DNA of 64,000 nucleotides from Paenibacillus sp. MAEPY2 (lineage in GTDB: Bacteria; Bacillota; Bacilli; Paenibacillales; Paenibacillaceae), in NCBI RefSeq assembly GCF_000499205.1, contig NZ_AWUK01000010.1, positions 1 to 64,000 on the forward strand, in the 5' to 3' direction. This document shows positions 60,174-64,000 of the stretch, in pieces. The position numbers and the translations under genes were made by a program. How positions within the stretch are numbered: the first letter of the stretch is position 1; each line of letters opens with the position of its first letter. The notes beneath the pieces are model-generated. The model made no database searches. It was not told the DNA's origin and was given only the letters and a program-made list of their open reading frames with translations.

Positions 60174-62023
60174 TGGGGCGATTCTCGCGATTTTCGTTCT
60201 TTCGAACGATTCAGGCGAAACTGATTATTATCTATGTACTGCTGATTCTGATTGCGATGCAATTGATCGGCGTTTATTTTGTCAGTGCGATGAAGAACTC
60301 GCTGACCAGCAACTTCACGGAGGATTTGCAGGCGCGGGCTGAGATGCTGTCTGTGCTTGTGGGTGAGACGATGGCTGGTGGAGAAGCCGAGGCTGGCGAG
60401 GACAAAACGGAAAATCTGCGTGTGTTGGTAAACAATCTGTTCAACATTAACGGGGCCGAGATTCAGGTGCTGGATGCCAGCGGCAAAGTGCTGACCACTT
60501 CGCTAAGTTCCCATTCGGACTATGTTGGGCGCAAAAATACCCAGACCGTTGTCAGCCGTGCGCTGCAAGGCATTCGGGACAATGAGGAATATATCGTAGA
60601 CGAGGATAATGTTCGCAAAAAGGTCGTTGCCAAGCCAGTGTTATCCGGCGGCAAGATTATTGGCGCGGTGTACATCGCCGCCTCGATGAATGAGTTATAT
60701 GCCACAATGGAGGGCATTAACAAGATTTTTATTTCCGGCATTTTGATCGCCTTGGTATTAACCGCAGTGCTTGGTGTTATTCTGTCACATACGATTACGC
60801 AGCCGATCAAGGAAGTCACCCGAAGGGCGACGGCGGTTGCGGAAGGCAACTTCGACCAGCAGACCCCTGTATTCGGAACGGATGAGATTGGACAGCTCAG
60901 TCGGGCGTTCAACTATATGACCAGCAGGCTTCGCGATGCACTCTCCCAGAACGAAGAAGAGAAGGAGAAGCTGACGTCCATTCTCACGAATATGAGTGAT
61001 GGCGTGGTCGCAACAGATGAATATGGAAAAGTCATTCTGGTGAACCGGCGTGCCAGCAGTATTCTGGGCATGCGTCCAGCGGACATTGAGGGACGACACT
61101 TTGCCGTACTGCTCGGCATTGATCCGGAAGATGCTGAAGCGTTAGCCAGTGGCTTCACGGGTTCGACGCTTCTCCAGATTGCGCCTGCTGGACAAGAAGA
61201 CCCCGTTGTCATCCGTATGACATTTACACCGGTTCATCGCCGTGAGCTGGGCATTACGGGTACAATTGCTGTGCTTCAAGACGTTACGGAGCAGGAAGAA
61301 CTGGAAGCATCGCGGCGTGAATTCGTGGCGAATGTATCCCATGAGCTGCGTACACCGCTGACTACCATTAAGAGCTATGCAGAAGCGCTGGATGATGGCG
61401 CTCTGGAAGATCCGCAGCTCGCTGGACGATTCGTTGGGGTCATTCAGAATGAGACGGAGCGCATGATTCGATTGGTTACGGATCTGCTGCACTTGTCACG
61501 ACTGGATTCCAAGGAAGCTTTGCTGCGTAAACAGCCGACGGACATCATGGAGATGCTGGAAGAAGTATCAGACCGTTTTTCATTCCAGATGCATCAGAAG
61601 GATATTCAACCTGTGCTTTCTGTGGAGAACGGGATTCCAGCGGTTCCGCTGGATCGGGACCAAATTGATCAGGTACTTGATAATGTCGTGTCCAACGCGC
61701 TGAAATACACGCTTGAAGGTGGCACAATCACCATTGCAGCCAGACGAAATGATGATCATACTCTCGCTATATCGGTGACCGATACGGGGATGGGGATTCC
61801 ACAGCGGGATCTGGATCGCATTTTTGAACGGTTTTATCGGGTAGACAAGGCTCGTTCCCGCAGTATGGGCGGTACAGGGCTTGGTTTGTCCATTGCCCGG
61901 GAAATTGTGAAGGCTCATGATGGTCATATCTCACTGGAGTCCGAGGTGGACGTGGGGACGACGGTAACGTTCACACTGCCCATGCGCGAGGAAGGGGGTG
62001 AGCACCTTGAAAGAGCGGATTAA
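60173..62023 (+). CDS. walK: Sensor histidine kinase WalK (YycG)
   Basis: 616 residues. Two membrane helices (about 14-37 and 183-205) flank an extracellular Cache-like domain; HAMP, PAS (ILTNMSDGVVATDEYGKVILVNRRASSILGM), HisKA with His in VSHELRTPLTT, and HATPase_c (NALKYT, DTGMGIPQRDLDRIFERFYRVDKARS, GTGLGLSIA) follow. It phosphorylates WalR in response to lipid II or wall metabolism at the septum. Confidence 0.98.
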   Translation: MGRFSRFSFFRTIQAKLIIIYVLLILIAMQLIGVYFVSAMKNSLTSNFTEDLQARAEMLSVLVGETMAGGEAEAGEDKTENLRVLVNNLFNINGAEIQVLDASGKVLTTSLSSHSDYVGRKNTQTVVSRALQGIRDNEEYIVDEDNVRKKVVAKPVLSGGKIIGAVYIAASMNELYATMEGINKIFISGILIALVLTAVLGVILSHTITQPIKEVTRRATAVAEGNFDQQTPVFGTDEIGQLSRAFNYMTSRLRDALSQNEEEKEKLTSILTNMSDGVVATDEYGKVILVNRRASSILGMRPADIEGRHFAVLLGIDPEDAEALASGFTGSTLLQIAPAGQEDPVVIRMTFTPVHRRELGITGTIAVLQDVTEQEELEASRREFVANVSHELRTPLTTIKSYAEALDDGALEDPQLAGRFVGVIQNETERMIRLVTDLLHLSRLDSKEALLRKQPTDIMEMLEEVSDRFSFQMHQKDIQPVLSVENGIPAVPLDRDQIDQVLDNVVSNALKYTLEGGTITIAARRNDDHTLAISVTDTGMGIPQRDLDRIFERFYRVDKARSRSMGGTGLGLSIAREIVKAHDGHISLESEVDVGTTVTFTLPMREEGGEHLERAD

Positions 62024-63287
62024 ATCTCTGGTGCTTGCTTCCCTCGTCGTTGCCAGCTTGGTACAAAGTTATTTCCTGATCTATCGTTTGCCCGGTGGGG
62101 GCGATTCGATTGTCACGTCAGAGACGAACTATGTGAAGACCGAGAATATGGGTCAGGAGCGCAATATTGAAGAGTTAATTTTTCCTGATCAGATGGTTAT
62201 TCATCTGGGAGAGGACAAACATACGGTGTTTTATCCGGGCAATACGTTCTACCAGTTGATTTACTCACGGTTGCAGGGTCGTACGTTTGATGATTTTCAG
62301 CGACGTAGCGTGCAATCCATCAATTGGGATCAGATTCGCAAGGAGAATCCTGGCTTTGAGCTGTCGTTCAAGGAAGGCATCCCTGTAGCGTTATTACAGC
62401 GCGTGATGCGGCTCGGGACAGACTCTCTCTTCCAAGGGGAAACGATTAATCGGATCTCAATATATACAGCAAAAAATGAGACGAAGGCTCACGCACTGTT
62501 CTTTAGCGCCAAAGGCGATGTGGTCTACGAGGCGACGCAGGCGGATTTGACGGTACAGGACGTACAGCAGCACGTCGACTTCGGCAGCAACTGGACACCT
62601 TATACGCTGATGGATGGTGGATATTATATCCCGGCGGAGGCACTGGAAACCATTGAAGCCGACGTGCCTACAGGCCAATTCACTGTCGAGCAGATGCAGC
62701 GCAGCCTGTTCTTTGATCCAAGCATGACCCGAAACATTCGGGAAAAAGACGGTTCGGAGATCTATACGGATAGCAAACGCAGTCTGCAAGTCAAACAGGA
62801 ACAACGCTGGATTAGCTACACCGACCCGGCGGCACCGCCTGCGGGACAGATTGATGCAGCGAAGGATGCGTTGTCCGCGGTTGATTTTGTCAATCAGCAT
62901 GGCGGCTGGAAAGGTCGATCACGCATGATGCTGGATACGACCGATACGAAGACAAAGCTCCAATTCCAGCAATATTACAGCAGCTTCCCGATTATGGACT
63001 CAATGCAGTTCCGGTTCGGCACGATCAGCATGGAAATGCAGCAGGAGACGGTATCCAGCTATGAACGTTCGCTCGAATATCTGAACGAAGGTGCGGAGAC
63101 GAAGAAATCGGTCAAGCTGCCCGGTGGGGACAAGCTGAAGGCGCTCATCCAGAAGGTGGCGGGCACCAACCGTAAGGTTGTAGACGTGTATCCAGCGTAT
63201 CGTCCATCCAGCATTGAGGACGGGCTGAAGCTGATCCCGGTATGGGTAATCCGTTTTGGAAACGGGGAGGAAACCACCGTTTCTTGA
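62007..63287 (+). CDS. walH: WalRK regulatory protein WalH (YycH)
   Basis: 426 residues from the TTG at 62007 behind GGGGGTGAG (a GTG at 61998 lies inside that site). One N-terminal membrane helix (MKERIKSLVLASLVVASLVQSYFLIYRLPG) is followed by a long extracellular region. The family regulates WalK through membrane-helix contacts with WalI. Its start overlaps the walK end by 17 bases. Confidence 0.9.
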   Translation: MKERIKSLVLASLVVASLVQSYFLIYRLPGGGDSIVTSETNYVKTENMGQERNIEELIFPDQMVIHLGEDKHTVFYPGNTFYQLIYSRLQGRTFDDFQRRSVQSINWDQIRKENPGFELSFKEGIPVALLQRVMRLGTDSLFQGETINRISIYTAKNETKAHALFFSAKGDVVYEATQADLTVQDVQQHVDFGSNWTPYTLMDGGYYIPAEALETIEADVPTGQFTVEQMQRSLFFDPSMTRNIREKDGSEIYTDSKRSLQVKQEQRWISYTDPAAPPAGQIDAAKDALSAVDFVNQHGGWKGRSRMMLDTTDTKTKLQFQQYYSSFPIMDSMQFRFGTISMEMQQETVSSYERSLEYLNEGAETKKSVKLPGGDKLKALIQKVAGTNRKVVDVYPAYRPSSIEDGLKLIPVWVIRFGNGEETTVS

Positions 63288-63519
63288 TGGGTTATAGGAT
63301 ATGAAGTCATTTGATATTCGGGCGAGGTTTAAGATCACACGTTAACGGAGGGGGCAGAAAAAACCTGAAGAAGCGAAGCGCTCGCCTTTATCACCGGATT
63401 TCTCCCTTAGGAAAAGGGAATCAAGAAATCTGGGGATAACAGCGATCGGAAGGTTGTTCTGACTGCGGAGTGAAAAGTGTGATAATAGTCGTTTTTATCA
63501 AATGGAGGAGGTGGATGTT

Positions 63520-64000
63520 TTGGATTGGGGACGGGCGAAAAATGTATTGATCTATGCCTTCCTGCTGCTCAATCTGGTGCTGGGATACCAGATCTGGATG
63601 GATGCGCGGGAGACGGCCGGAGCCAATCTGGACTTCACCTCGCTGGCAGATAATACACAGCAGGCGATGGAGGAAAAGGGCATTCAGGTATTGGCTCCTA
63701 TTCCAAATGAAACGCCGAAGCTGCCGAAGCTGTCGTATGAGTTTATTGAAGATAACAAGGCAGGCATTGAGGTTGGACTGGAAAAACCTGTAGACAGCAA
63801 GCTGATCTTCTCGCAAAGCGAGCTGGAGGATGCACTGCAGGACGAAATTCCCCAGATCGGTACGTATCGATGGGATCAGCTGATGGCAGAGGATGGGGCA
63901 TTTGTGCTTCATCCGTTGGTGGATGGCAAATGGCCGCTCTTCAATGTCAGTCTGGAGCTATTCTACAGCGACCAGAAAATTACGGGTTACCGTCAGACTC
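63520..64000 (+). CDS. walI: WalRK regulatory protein WalI (YycI), cut by the window end
   Basis: The frame opens at a TTG (63520) seven bases after GGAGGAGGTGG and runs open to the edge (160 codons). It starts MDWGRAKNVLIYAFLLLNLVLGYQIW, close to YycI openings (MDWxxxK plus one membrane helix). A soluble extracellular domain follows. A 230-base spacer (63288-63519) separates it from walH. Partner of WalH in restraining WalK. Confidence 0.85.
   Translation, partial: MDWGRAKNVLIYAFLLLNLVLGYQIWMDARETAGANLDFTSLADNTQQAMEEKGIQVLAPIPNETPKLPKLSYEFIEDNKAGIEVGLEKPVDSKLIFSQSELEDALQDEIPQIGTYRWDQLMAEDGAFVLHPLVDGKWPLFNVSLELFYSDQKITGYRQT

Noticed and set aside
63554..63793. 79-residue frame (79 codons) inside walI
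   Set aside because: It is an out-of-frame shadow; the walI frame from 63520 encodes the recognisable YycI start.

Overview
This window is the replication-origin region of a low-to-mid GC Firmicute, most probably a Paenibacillus (an inference from protein style, the spore genes and gene order; no 16S gene lies inside). Spore-formation genes (spoIIIJ, soj/spo0J, yyaC-type protease, YheC/D-type protein), remB, an SLH-anchored exoprotein and AGGAGG-type ribosome binding sites all fit a spore-forming Bacillales.

Layout. Positions 1-200 hold tandem strong promoters and the leader of an rRNA operon that must begin just outside the left edge, reading left. Then, all reading left: an HD-GYP protein, gyrA, (yheC/D on the opposite strand), gyrB, remB, recF, an S4-domain protein, dnaN and dnaA. 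Between dnaA and dnaN lies the unwinding region, with a DnaA box, a GC spacer and six DnaA-trio-like triplets; a second DnaA-box cluster lies upstream of dnaA. Between dnaA and rpmH sits an unexpected gluconate operon (gntR-gntP-gntK), with GntR operators very like that of B. subtilis. A third DnaA-box cluster is on its far side, next to rpmH, so the usual rpmH-dnaA origin spacer looks split by about 4.5 kb.

From 17.7 kb the genes read right: rpmH-rnpA-spoIIIJ-jag-mnmE-mnmG-rsmG, noc, soj-spo0J, a SufS-like aminotransferase, DUF4446, a YyaC-type spore protease (minus strand), DUF3343, an MscS channel, DUF951, tRNA-Ser(CGA), YjzC (minus), rpsF-ssb-rpsR. Two parS sites are visible, one inside spo0J and one forming the core of the rsmG terminator hairpin.

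From 34.3 to 49.6 kb is an accessory block: an M15 peptidase, a five-gene oligopeptide ABC transporter behind a 0.7-kb AT-rich spacer, a D,D-carboxypeptidase homologue that lacks its catalytic serine, an SLH-S9 peptidase, an MFS exporter with an isolated palindromic operator, an LCP protein, a CBS-pair protein and a MazG-like protein. The conserved order then returns: yybS(DUF2232)-gdpP-rplI-dnaB, purA (with PurR boxes), a low-complexity membrane protein, a LysM-G5-M23 endopeptidase with a consensus WalR box, then walR-walK-walH-walI (walI cut by the window end).

I see no phage, CRISPR, toxin-antitoxin or insertion sequence, and no clearly new multi-gene system. The best leads are the split origin, the parS/terminator fusion, the serine-less carboxypeptidase, and the structured elements before the MazG-like gene and purA.
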